Source: Smittium culicis
Lineage: Eukaryota > Kickxellomycota > Harpellomycetes > Harpellales > Legeriomycetaceae
Assembly: GCA_001970855.1 (NCBI GenBank)
Contig: LSSN01002027.1
Coordinates: forward strand, 1-12,571
DNA length: 12,571 bases
Direction of reading: 5' to 3'
In this document: positions 1-8,915 of the stretch, piece by piece
Numbering within the stretch: the stretch's first letter is position 1
Layout of the letters: the number at the start of each line of letters is the position of its first letter
Notes under the pieces: generated by a model
What the model saw: the letters and a program-made list of their open reading frames with translations, nothing else
The model's database searches: none
What the model was told of the DNA's origin: nothing
Made by a program: the position numbers and the translations under genes

Positions 1-3000
1 AGTTTTTCAAGTCTGCAACTTTGGATTGGTGGACTAGGTATATGACCAGTTTGTTTACATACTCACAATTTGTTCTATCAATGTTGGTGGTATCAAGTTT
101 GCTTGAGCTAGAGTTGAAAGTGTTTGTATTATCGATGTCACCACTGATACTGGACTTTATGTTTATAGGTTCGATGTTTGAATCTGAATTTTTGACAGAT
201 GTGAAGCTTGAGTTCGAATTTTTAGAACAAGTGAGACTTGAATTTGAATTTTTGAAAGAGTCTACAGTTGAACTCGACATTTTTATAGAGTCGAAGTTTG
301 ATTTTGATTCAGAAAGTGTGATTGGATGATCACTTTGAGTGTTTAGTTTACAAAATTGCTGAATTGTTTCTTTGAATGTAACAGAGTTTTCGATAAAGGT
401 AATTTTATTAGGTGTGTTCAAGTTGACAGCCATAACTAATCTTTTTAGTTTGGATAGTGCGAGCCCAGAATCGTAAAACTTTGAAATCATTTTCTCTCTT
501 ACAGATAAGAATGAAACGGAGGTAGGAAAAGGAATAATTATAGAGCAGTTCTCACCAATGATGAATTTAAAGTGTATGATATCATTTCTTAAGAGAGATG
601 ATTTGTAATCTGGGCTAGTTACAAGGAATTTCGATTTTTTAGCTGAGCTGCCGAATTTAAGGGAATTTAAATGAGAATCTGTGAGGCCTGGTAACGGGGT
701 GATGTACGAATTTAAGTAGTTTGCGCTTACAACTTTTTCTCGCTGGTTGAATAGTTTGTGTCTGACGGACAATTGTCTTTCCATTTCTGCAAAAATAGCC
801 TTCGAGTCACGGGAATTTGAGTAAGCTTCTTTTGCAATAAATTTTCTTGGACCAACGGCGCTTTGATAATTTTCTGTGCTAGAAGCTGAGTTAGAATTAT
901 CAGAGCTTGACTTTGAGAAAGCTACAGTTTTATGAGTTTCTAGGGTGCCTTTAGAAGGCTTCACTTTTATGGTGCCAAAAACAGCCTTTTTGGTTTTAAG
1001 GGAAAAAGTGCGTAGCAAGCCGATTCCATTGGTTTCAGAAATTTGTGAGAGGCTGTTATTTTTTTTAAAATTGTTTTGAGAACTGGGTTCTGGTTTTAAG
1101 CTGTAACTTTTATGCCTTTTAAGATCTTTTAAAGATTTAATGCTTACTATTGAATCATTTAGTTTCGTAGTAGTAGGATTTCTGGATAACTTTGGGCTAT
1201 TTTTATCAGGCGAAGGGGTGGGATGTTGAGTTGGCAGTGAGAGCTCAGGAGCAATTGGGTCAACCTTACTCATTTGGTAAGCATAAAATGAATTTTCAGA
1301 GTTTGGGTTAGACATTGGAATTTTACTGCTGTCAAGGTTATGGTAGCCAAGAGATGATTTAATGGTATTTTGATTTGTGGGCAGCTCAACTAGGGCTTTA
1401 TTGATAGAAATAAGAGATTCTCTTGAATTATTTCCAATATAAAAATGAGAGGCTGATTTGGGACTTGGTAATAGGTCAAGATCATTTTCAGGATTAAAGT
1501 TTTGGTGGTTATCTGTTTGATAGCTTAGGGCGTTTATTTTGGTTTTTGGTGAGTAAGAGTTATTATCAATGTTCGAGTATTTATTGCTATTTCCACTAGG
1601 GTTTCTAGTACTTGGATCGGACAAGATATTTTCGTGGTAGATATCATCAGAAACAAAGCTGGAAATAGAAGTAAAAGAAGATTTTAAGTTTTGAGGACTT
1701 TGGGAAAGCGAAGAATTTTGATTAACGTAATCATTTGGTTCTGAATATTTGAGCTCATTCAGCTTTTTAAAGTACTCTCTGGTAATTGAATTTTTGTTAA
1801 TGGGGAATGATTTATTTTCAGAAGAAATCGATAAATCATTTAACTGCTGGTTAACTAACGACATATTTTGAATCTGAGTATAAACATCTTCGATGGAAAG
1901 AACGGTTGGGGGAAAACTGGTTTGATTTGAATTTGGGGAAGATGCGATGTTGAAGAATAGCTTCAGGACAGGCAGATCGATTTTGCTTAAAAGGAGTTGG
2001 TTAATGCGGATGGCGGAATTTGTAGTTAATACTCTTTTAGATTTAGTATAGGATAGGATAATTTTGGACACGTACAAGTCATTGTTTGATGAAATAAAGT
2101 TAAAAAGGTTAGGATTTAAGTTTAGGAGGTCTTTTAAAGATGTTTTTGATGGTGTGTAAGAGGTGAGAGCGGAATCGACGAGATTTTGATCAATGTATAG
2201 TTCTTGAACTAAAGGATTTAAAGATTTGTCGTCAATAATAGCATTTAAATAATCAGGATCATTAGCAGGGGAGTCGAATGAGTTGGATGGTCTACCAGTT
2301 ATATTTTTAGATGAAGTGATAAGACTCGAAATGTTTTCAGGAGTAGATTCGATAGAAAATCTTTGGTTAGAGAAAAGGTTTTCAGAACTAAAGTTTGATT
2401 CTAGTATTTTTGTAGCAATTAGTTGGTTTTCAGATATAGTTTGGTTAGCAGCTTTAGTAGGTGTAGAAGATGTTGGGTCGGGAGAGGCAAAAGGGCTTGA
2501 CGTTAAAGAGGAAGATTCTAAATTAGAATAATCATTGGAGATGATGCTATTTAGCTCATTTGACCAATCAATTAGATTATTTCTAGTGATAACATTTAAG
2601 CTAATATAGTGATCTTTATTCTTTTTGGCAGGGGAAGAAATGTCTTTAATATCAGAGTTAGACTTTGTGGGAGAGTGTTTATTTTTTCGGGAAGAGCTTT
2701 TTAGCGAGTAAGTGTGTTTTAAATTTTGAATTTCTGGAGAGGCAAGGAACCTTTTAAAGAAGTTGGGGGTAGATGGTTTATCAGAAAGATTTTCCTTTTT
2801 ATAGCTGAAGCTGTTTTTAGAACTACTTGGAGAAAGATTATTATTTTTTTCTGGAGGGCTAGAATTCTGAGAGAAAGGATTTATATTTAATGGGGATGAA
2901 AAGGCATTGGTTGAGGGTTGGGAGGAATTTTTTGGGGGTGATTTATTTGATGAGATAGATGTGTCAGAAAAATCATAGTAATAATCTTTTGTTAAATCTT

Positions 3001-3691
3001 GTAAGTTCTGGTAGAGAGAGTTGTTAAATTTAGAAGTGGAATTGTTGGATTGATCTTTGGCTTCATGCTCGTCGTTTAAATCAACAAAATTGTCAGGGAT
3101 GGGTGTGATTGGGAAGTATGATAAAATGTTGTTACGTCGAGATTTTTGGTTGGACTCGAAAGCAAGGGTGGGGATTCTAAATTTTTTAGATTTTTTGAAA
3201 GAGTTTATAAATGGCAGATCAGATTCCCAAGGGCCAAAGAATTGTGTAACAGGATCGGAGATCTTGATGTTGTAATTTCCAATGTCAAAGAAGAGGGAGT
3301 TTAAAAGTTGCTTAATATCATCGTTTTTAAATGAGTCGTTAACAGCACCAGAAGAGGCGATAGATTTATTTTTAGATAGGCGTTTGCTTATTTTGAAAGA
3401 ACTTTTAGCGTCTTTTCCAAAAATAGTTTCAATCTTGAGGTATAGTAAGGCGAAATGCATATAAGATCTCTTAATAGAGTATGGGGAGGAGCTAGTAGAA
3501 TTGAATACATCGAGGTTGAAGTTTGGTAGTTTTGAAGCGAGATTGATGTCTTGTGAATATTCGGAGGCAGTGACTTCAAGAGAATACCAAAAGTCTTTGA
3601 CAGGTACATTTTCGACGTCGTAATCGGTAATCAGGACATCTGAGCCGATAGGAAGGAGAGATAGCGCAGGAAAATGGGCAGTGTTTTCCAT
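1..3691 (-). CDS. Large PX-PB1 scaffold-like protein, 3' end beyond window
   Basis: One uninterrupted frame of 1230 codons runs from the ATG at 3691 to the window edge; the stop is not included. The start is firm: an in-frame TAG lies eight codons upstream (3713-3715), no ATG lies between, and the ATG has G at -3 and +4. Residues about 30-160 look like a PX domain: a strand at 33-43 (DFWYSLEV), then the helix spacing Y77-x2-F80-x2-L83-x3-I87-x3-F91 preceded by K74 R75, and a closing helix ending ISDPVTQFF (144-152). Residues about 1037-1221 look like a PB1 domain with Lys1042 in strand 1. Between them lie some 870 mostly Ser/Asn/Lys-rich, probably disordered residues, with possible helical islands at 492-585 and 963-985. 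PX plus PB1 recalls fungal Bem1/Scd2, which organise Cdc42 signalling at membranes, but I see no SH3 domain and the protein is about twice as long. Family assignment is inference; the reading frame itself is near certain. Confidence 0.9.
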   Translation of the reverse strand, partial: MENTAHFPALSLLPIGSDVLITDYDVENVPVKDFWYSLEVTASEYSQDINLASKLPNFNLDVFNSTSSSPYSIKRSYMHFALLYLKIETIFGKDAKSSFKISKRLSKNKSIASSGAVNDSFKNDDIKQLLNSLFFDIGNYNIKISDPVTQFFGPWESDLPFINSFKKSKKFRIPTLAFESNQKSRRNNILSYFPITPIPDNFVDLNDEHEAKDQSNNSTSKFNNSLYQNLQDLTKDYYYDFSDTSISSNKSPPKNSSQPSTNAFSSPLNINPFSQNSSPPEKNNNLSPSSSKNSFSYKKENLSDKPSTPNFFKRFLASPEIQNLKHTYSLKSSSRKNKHSPTKSNSDIKDISSPAKKNKDHYISLNVITRNNLIDWSNELNSIISNDYSNLESSSLTSSPFASPDPTSSTPTKAANQTISENQLIATKILESNFSSENLFSNQRFSIESTPENISSLITSSKNITGRPSNSFDSPANDPDYLNAIIDDKSLNPLVQELYIDQNLVDSALTSYTPSKTSLKDLLNLNPNLFNFISSNNDLYVSKIILSYTKSKRVLTTNSAIRINQLLLSKIDLPVLKLFFNIASSPNSNQTSFPPTVLSIEDVYTQIQNMSLVNQQLNDLSISSENKSFPINKNSITREYFKKLNELKYSEPNDYVNQNSSLSQSPQNLKSSFTSISSFVSDDIYHENILSDPSTRNPSGNSNKYSNIDNNSYSPKTKINALSYQTDNHQNFNPENDLDLLPSPKSASHFYIGNNSRESLISINKALVELPTNQNTIKSSLGYHNLDSSKIPMSNPNSENSFYAYQMSKVDPIAPELSLPTQHPTPSPDKNSPKLSRNPTTTKLNDSIVSIKSLKDLKRHKSYSLKPEPSSQNNFKKNNSLSQISETNGIGLLRTFSLKTKKAVFGTIKVKPSKGTLETHKTVAFSKSSSDNSNSASSTENYQSAVGPRKFIAKEAYSNSRDSKAIFAEMERQLSVRHKLFNQREKVVSANYLNSYITPLPGLTDSHLNSLKFGSSAKKSKFLVTSPDYKSSLLRNDIIHFKFIIGENCSIIIPFPTSVSFLSVREKMISKFYDSGLALSKLKRLVMAVNLNTPNKITFIENSVTFKETIQQFCKLNTQSDHPITLSESKSNFDSIKMSSSTVDSFKNSNSSLTCSKNSNSSFTSVKNSDSNIEPINIKSSISGDIDNTNTFNSSSSKLDTTNIDRTNCEYVNKLVIYLVHQSKVADLKN
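29..583 (-). other. PB1-like domain coding segment, with insertion (residues about 1037-1221)
   Basis: The element order fits a PB1 fold: strand 1 with Lys1042 (IIHFKFII), strand 2 (about 1049-1055), helix 1 (1061-1073, SFLSVREKMISKF with edges), strand 3 (1082-1090), strand 4 (1096-1100), helix 2 (1103-1114) and strand 5 (1214-1221, KLVIYLVH). A lysine in strand 1 and the lack of an acidic cluster around strands 3-4 correspond to the basic (type II) PB1 class, which binds an acidic PB1 partner such as that of Cdc24/Scd1. About 95 extra residues separate helix 2 from strand 5. The assignment is from pattern only and is less sure than the reading frame. Confidence 0.5.
159..308 (-). repeat. 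Five in-phase copies of a 30-bp coding repeat
   Basis: Units of exactly 30 bp lie at 159-188, 189-218, 219-248, 249-278 and 279-308. On the coding strand they give ten-residue repeats of the loose form S-x-S-x-h-x-S-h-K-N (h hydrophobic), for example SNSSLTCSKN and SNSSFTSVKN, within residues about 1128-1178. The period is a multiple of three, so the array changes protein length without breaking frame. It sits in the insertion between helix 2 and strand 5 of the PB1-like domain. Confidence 0.85.
3203..3604 (-). other. PX-like domain coding segment (residues about 30-163)
   Basis: The segment carries the hallmarks of a phosphoinositide-binding PX domain in the right order. There is an aromatic first strand (F34 W35 Y36), a basic pair K74 R75 followed by the Y-x2-F-x2-L-x3-I-x3-F helix spacing at 77-91, and a C-terminal helix pair (about 124-135 and 144-152). 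The usual proline-rich loop after the first helix is replaced by a Ser/Lys-rich stretch (93-113), so lipid binding may be altered. The C-terminal part (ISDPVTQFFGPWESD) resembles the corresponding end of the PX domain of Bem1-type proteins as I remember it. No search was possible. Confidence 0.55.
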
Positions 3692-3760
3692 ACCAAAAAA
3701 GCTTTTATTAAACTAGTATGGGTTTGGTATATATGAAGGGGGTGATCTTTGATAAAGTGG
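3692..3760 (-). promoter_or_regulatory. Probable core promoter and short leader of the scaffold gene
   Basis: TATATAT lies at 3728-3734, about 37-43 bases upstream of the ATG. The sense strand between it and the start codon is T-rich with a run of T directly before GGT-ATG. This is a plausible TATA element for a short leader, but AT-rich DNA yields such strings often, and no transcription start can be read from sequence. Confidence 0.3.
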
Positions 3761-4313
3761 TGAGACGAAAGCGTAGGAAAGGGGAAAAGAGAAAAGAGGA
3801 AATAAAATTGGAAGGTTTTAATAGATATGTATAGATGGATAAGAAGTATTTAAAAATAAACTGAAATTATTGAAAGTTATAGCAAAAAAAATAGACGTAG
3901 TCGTATAATAGATAAAATTAGGATTAATAAAAAAACAGATATACTGGGTGAGAAATATGGAGAGAAAAGATATTGCAGCTATAAGGTGGCTAACATATTC
4001 GGATTTTTATATACGAGCGGATTAGATAGAATGCAGTTAATTTTATATCAATTAAAAATATAGCTAAAGTTAAGTGTGGAAAAAGTTTAAAAAGCGAGGG
4101 CAAATTTGTGGAAAAAGGAAAAGTGAGGACTGATATTAAAAATTAAAAGCAGAAATCAGATGAGAAAATATAAATTAGACGATGTATTTAATTAAAAAAA
4201 GCTATAAAAGTCAAAACGATCGATGGAAAAGGAAAGCCAATTCGCAAGAATATGCTTTTTAGGCTTCCTTAAATTAAATACAGATTCAGAAAACAGGAAA
4301 GAAAATGAGCTAA
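3735..4313. other. Gene-free upstream region, purine-rich on plus strand
   Basis: No reading frame of note on either strand. The plus strand is strongly purine-rich, most clearly at about 3765-3812 (runs of A and G such as AGGAAAGGGGAAAAGAG), so the sense strand of the scaffold gene has a polypyrimidine tract just upstream of its promoter. This may be regulatory or nucleosome-depleting DNA; no specific factor site is recognised. Confidence 0.4.
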
Positions 4314-4390
4314 TTAGTTTGACATGAAAGCTTAGAGAATTAGCTTGACATGAAAGTTTAGAGAGTTAGTTTGACATGGAAATTTAGCCA
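4314..4390. repeat. Three tandem copies of a 26-bp repeat
   Basis: Units start at 4314, 4340 and 4366 and share the core TTAGYTTGACATGAAAG followed by a TTTAGAGA-like end; the third copy decays at its end (about 4390). Copies differ by only one to four bases, so the array is younger than the other repeats nearby. It does not encode a continuous peptide. Confidence 0.85.
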
Positions 4391-4500
4391 AGTATTTTGA
4401 ATTGGTATTGGAAACTGATATTGGCGCATCAAACCTAACCAACTGGATCGTATAACTAAATAAAAATTCCGGCAAAATGGCAATAATTGGTATAAAAGAT

Positions 4501-4519
4501 TAGGCTATCAAATAGCCTA
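4501..4519. repeat. Perfect 8-bp inverted repeat with 3-base loop
   Basis: TAGGCTAT (4501-4508) and ATAGCCTA (4512-4519) are perfect complements around CAA. The half-motif AGGCTATC recurs at about 4552. No T run follows directly, so it is not a typical terminator; its function is unknown. Confidence 0.6.
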
Positions 4520-4799
4520 TACGCTTAAAAATTATTGTCAAATCATATATCCAGGCTATCTAATGCATTCTGCCCATCAAAGGCCTATTTCAATCGCTTA
4601 TCTAATACATTACTAGTAGTACAGACGCACAAATCTTAATTCATATATTCGGTACTATTTACGTAATTTAAGCCCAAAACAATATCGGTGACCAATCATT
4701 CACACACTGTCATATTGAAAATTATTGAGTAAAAGATTTACCGGATTCAGAATTGGCAAGGTAAAAAGGTAATCAAACTAAAAATATCAGCTAACCCTT

Positions 4800-5520
4800 T
4801 CCCGTCAAACACTATTTAAAAAATTAAATTTATGATTCGTTTGTGATTTATCAGTAAATCTATTATTTGCTGTAGCTTTAGAATATACCAATAAATGAAT
4901 AAGACACGCAATTAAAGTGGTTTGATATAACTCAATTGGCTTTATTTTGTAGGTCAAAAACAGCCAACCGCCTAGGAAAAGATTATGAATCCGATGTAGA
5001 TTACTAAGAGAGCCGCGAGTGGGTAGATGGACCAGAGCCTTAACCTTCTCGAAAACTCTACGTGTACTAAATTTCTTAACGGGAAATGCATATTAATCAA
5101 TGAGCATTTTTAATTCGCCAGCTATTTATAGTGAATCATCTATTTGCTGGTAAAATCATTTGAGCCAATTGTTATTATATATAAATTCGTTTAATTGTTA
5201 AATTCAGTTGGCTAGTTTTGGCAGATCAGTAATAGCCTTTTCCTGTAAAGGGCTAAATAACCCAATAGTGGGACCCTATCTTATGACTAGCGAATTTGCT
5301 CATTAAATCGTTTCTCTCCAAGCAGCCTTTATAAAAAAGATTTATTGATTCGATTATGATTTAAAAGCAGATTCATAATTTGCTGCTATTCTATAATATA
5401 CCAATAATATTATAAGATTCGGACCTTGACTGTTTTTAACTAATTCAGTACGTTATATTTTGTAGACCAAACACAACCTATCGCCCGCGAAAGAGCCAAT
5501 ACGAATTCACCACACCAGAC
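4800..5520. repeat. Degenerate tandem repeat, unit about 240-270 bp, at least three copies
   Basis: Copy A (about 4800-4990) and copy B (about 5313-5515) align without net gap for 150 bases at an offset of 513 (4833 against 5346), with about 101 identical positions by hand count. Shared anchors include ATATACCAATAA, ATTTGCTG and TATTTTGTAG. A third, weaker copy C (about 5130-5245) lies between them: ATTTGCTGG near its start and CAGTTGGCT plus a TTTTG..AG.TCA..A.AGCC stretch near its end match copy A at an offset near 272. No coding potential is visible in any copy. Confidence 0.65.
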
Positions 5521-6619
5521 ACACGTTTCCTAAGGGGCAAAGAGCCGATTCTCTTCTTATATGAGTGTGAATTCGTGACTGGCCTGAATTTTTAGTCTTA
5601 CTATAAAGCTTAGAGGGTTAAACATAACTGTTGTAATATAAATGGTTGCCAATTTTCATGTCAAGTCTCGGTTTACCTTGTCATAGTATTGTGTCATCTC
5701 TAGTAATAACAGCACTTATACTCGCTATTAAGCAAACCAGAAGTGACATACTTCTATATTATGTATTTCGCTGTGAAGAATATAAAGTTGTTAAACTAAA
5801 ATAAGGAGCTTATTTTCATTCTACCCCAAATACACTTCGTAATCCGCTTTATCGCTTTTTGAAATACACGCCAGTGCATTATTCGCCAACCCAACTTGCA
5901 CAAATCCCTAAAATATTACACGTGTTTCTTAAGGCATTGAGTACAGCTAAAAGCCACTTTAAATCATAATTTCCCACTATATCAGTTTTTTAATGTTCTC
6001 AACACTGTTGATTCCAAAAAAGACTTCGCACACATACACACACATTTGCCCATTTAATTTGTAGTCGGTAATAATATTAAAATCAAAATAGAGTCAACCA
6101 ATTTGTACAAAAACAATATAAAAAAACCCTGCCAAGTATATGTTGTCTCCGATCTTGTACATTTTCCATTAAAATCATCCTGTATTTTATATCAATTAGC
6201 ACATAATATCAGTATTTTTAACCCTGTCTTTTTAACCCCTTTTAATTGGGTAAATTAGTTAAAACTGCCTTTTAATATTATAGAAATTTCTCTAATATAT
6301 TTATCTGGTTTTTATATATATTTTCTGCATACATATGCTTACTTCATCCAAAGAATTTTTTTTAGCCACTCATCAGAATTGAATGCACTACTAATACTAA
6401 GGCTTTTAAATCTTCTTTTTAAATCGTCCGTATTCTAGGCCCTTTGTCTTATACAGGCACCCAAGACAAATTAAAGTTTACTCAATATAGCCACTCTTAA
6501 TAAAAGTTGTAAATATTTTCAGCCAAAGAAAAAAAAAGCTTTTATTGTAACACTTTTAAAATTTTCTACGAAATAGAATGTATTCCGAAATATCATCATT
6601 TAATTTATAAACAATATTC
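5521..6619. other. Gene-free AT-rich stretch
   Basis: I see no reading frame, tRNA or repeat array here. A short CA-rich run at about 6029-6047 is the only simple-sequence feature. Stops are dense in all six frames. Confidence 0.5.
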
Positions 6620-6937
6620 ATGTTTTTTATTTATATGTACATCATCTATTTTATTACTTTACTTTTTCAGACGTGGCTATTCAATGCCTCAGTTAAAAGG
6701 TCTTATTACATATATTGTTCATCTACCCTACCTTATTCCCAAATGTATACAACTATACTTTCATCTATGATTTTATCATTAAAATTTTTTGTACCATATA
6801 AAAACATCATTTTAGCATACATCACAATTTTTTGGAATTATACGCCATATTATAAAGTTTATGACAATGGATATGATGTATATGGGAAATTATTTGGAGG
6901 TGCGGAACTTTTACCTTTAATTTTTTTCTACCCATAA
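6620..6937 (+). CDS. Doubtful 105-residue hydrophobic reading frame
   Basis: ATG to TAA frame in T-rich DNA. The first 70 or so residues are rich in Phe, Tyr, Ile and Leu, as any T-rich strand would give. The last 35 residues (around YDNGYDVYGKLFGGAELLP) are less biased, with Gly, Asp and Glu, and the DNA there is locally richer in G. It could be a small membrane protein, a relic of a larger gene, or chance. It is the longest frame outside the main gene that repeats or antisense bias do not explain. I recognise no family and see no promoter for it. Confidence 0.12.
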   Translation: MFFIYMYIIYFITLLFQTWLFNASVKRSYYIYCSSTLPYSQMYTTILSSMILSLKFFVPYKNIILAYITIFWNYTPYYKVYDNGYDVYGKLFGGAELLPLIFFYP

Positions 6938-8696
6938 TAGCTAGTTTAATTTTCCAATCCTATTAGAAAACTAAATCAAATGAATTAAATGATACAATCA
7001 ATAGTTTTATCTATTTCACATAATCAAATAGAATTTTAAAGACAAGTATTTCCGCTTCTCCTAAGAATACACCATATGCTTTTACCATTTTCATAAACAA
7101 TCAAGTCATCTAGTTTAGATTCAAAAATACATTACCTCCTATCCAAGTCTATCTGAATCTATATAGATTATAGATATAATATAAATATAAATATATTAAA
7201 TCAACAATGTGCAAAATATGGCATGCTTAAAACATGCCTTTATAAAAAAATTGCTCTGGCGGCTCAACTAAAAAATAAAAATGATTGATAATTTAATTTA
7301 ATAACAATAAACGTTTAAGCGTGCATTTCGAAAAATGACTAAAATTTAATACTTTCCATTCACGAATTCTTTACTTTTTTCAATACCAAAAAAAGAGTCT
7401 AAACTATACTATATAACCTAAAATATTCGCAAGTACACAATAATTTCCCATTATCTTAATTCAACTTCAAAGCAGATGCTGTAAAAATATTAATTTCAAA
7501 ACAATCATAAGCATACTTGATTAAAAAAATAAAGTTTAGCCTTCCTATAACTTTTCAGGTTACAATAAATATTATAACATAAAGAGTGGCTAATTATAAA
7601 TAAACTGTGGTTCTATTTTTTATTTTTCACTCAGAATTTGCCGTTTTTAAATAATGTTGGCACATATATTATTGAAAAAAGACTTTTTTTTTTTTGGTTC
7701 TTCGTTCTTGATTTATTTGAACAAATTCATTCGTTAGATTCAAGATAACCCCCCATTACAATATCATTTTCATACTTTTCAAACTAAATTATAATTTAAC
7801 TCTTGGAAAAAAGCCATTATAAAACTCGATTAATTTTTTTAAATAAAAGCCCCCATCCCATTTAACACTAATTAAAATTCAAGTAAAGCTCGTATCTAAC
7901 TAGAAAATATTATAAGTCAGAAATAATATTATTGTGGCTAAGATAATGAGATTTCTTCATTTTTTGAATTTTTTTCCAATAAATTTCGCCACATATTTAA
8001 TTCCTTCCCTCAATAGTTACATTAGTAATAATAATGCTGACTTGTAAAAAATTTAAAATACTCACCCACCCCTTGCAAACACTTGATTCATATTCCTTTA
8101 TATAGCACTCCACCATGAGGTTATACATTTTCACTCTCTGTATTTAAAAAATGACAATATTGTGGATTAAATACCCAATAGCTGAAAATAAATCTAGGCA
8201 TTAATTCTTTTTTTTTCAGCTCATGAGGGATGCTCAATGTATAAAATATAAGGGCTAAACCCCTTAGTCATTAGTTTTTTTTCCCTTCTTTTTTCCATAG
8301 CTAACTGAGGCTAATTCGTTACTTTCTTTCTCAGTTTTAAATCCTTTGAACTTTTTTTTTTTATCGCGTTATTTAAATACCTAAAAGCTGCGAATAAATT
8401 CGCTTATAGCCTATTAATGATGCTTTTCAACCTTTATACCTTTTTTTTTCTTTATCTTGCAAATGACAATTATCCTATTAATGAACAGCTAAAACCTCCA
8501 TTTACCCGAATCCCACACTTCTTACCTCTTTTTTTTTTTTATGGCACTCCTTTATCTTTTTTAAGTAAAGATAATAATTCTAAAACATTCATAAACGTTA
8601 TAGACTCAAATACAATAATAATTTTTTTTAATGATTATACACTATATTTAATATAACTCAAACTGTTTATTTTTTGCCACAATTGTAATTATATTT
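6938..8696. other. Gene-free AT-rich stretch with T tracts
   Basis: Very AT-rich, with long T runs on the plus strand, including 12 T at 7684-7695 and 12 T at 8529-8540. The only open frame of any length (8417-8656) is made by those T runs and looks spurious. No RNA gene or repeat array is recognised. Confidence 0.5.
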
Positions 8697-8721
8697 TTTC
8701 TAGAGTTAAAAAATCTAGAAA
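8697..8721. repeat. Perfect 8-bp inverted repeat, 9-base loop
   Basis: TTTCTAGA (8697-8704) and TCTAGAAA (8714-8721) pair perfectly around an A-rich loop, with T-rich DNA on the left and ATTTTG on the right. It could be a weak RNA hairpin or a palindromic binding site; chance is also possible in DNA of this composition. Confidence 0.45.
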
Positions 8722-8893
8722 TTTTGTATAGCTTAACCTCATATGACAATTTGGGATTTCATACTAGTCATTAAACAAGGAATTCTTATAATATTTAAAA
8801 TGTATAAATACCATAACAACTGCCTCAGTTTATAACATCAAAAAGTTAAATTAAATAGATTAATCTAATAATAATAAAAAAAGCACCAGAAAT

Positions 8894-8915
8894 AAAAAGT
8901 TATTTACAACTTTTT
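8894..8915. repeat. Perfect 8-bp inverted repeat, 6-base loop
   Basis: AAAAAGTT (8894-8901) and AACTTTTT (8908-8915) are perfect complements around ATTTAC. The stem has only one G-C pair, so it is weak. It may be chance. Confidence 0.4.

Noticed and set aside
21..3464. Plus-strand open frames at 21-329, 2283-2531, 3057-3275 and 3282-3464, and a minus-strand frame at 3388-3609
   Set aside because: All lie inside the 1230-codon scaffold frame; they are antisense or shifted-frame shadows created by its biased codon use.
4344..5665. Terminal inverted repeats of a transposon: CTTGACATGAAA at 4344-4355 and TTTCATGTCAAG at 5654-5665
   Set aside because: A 12-base inverted match is expected several times by chance in a window of this size; no target duplication or transposase is seen.
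5901..5920. Telomeric repeat, from a single CCCTAA
   Set aside because: A lone hexamer; no tandem TTAGGG or other telomere-like array exists in the window.
8417..8656. 79-residue plus-strand frame
   Set aside because: Composition is what T runs produce (Phe, Leu, Tyr, Ile); no motif and no codon signal.
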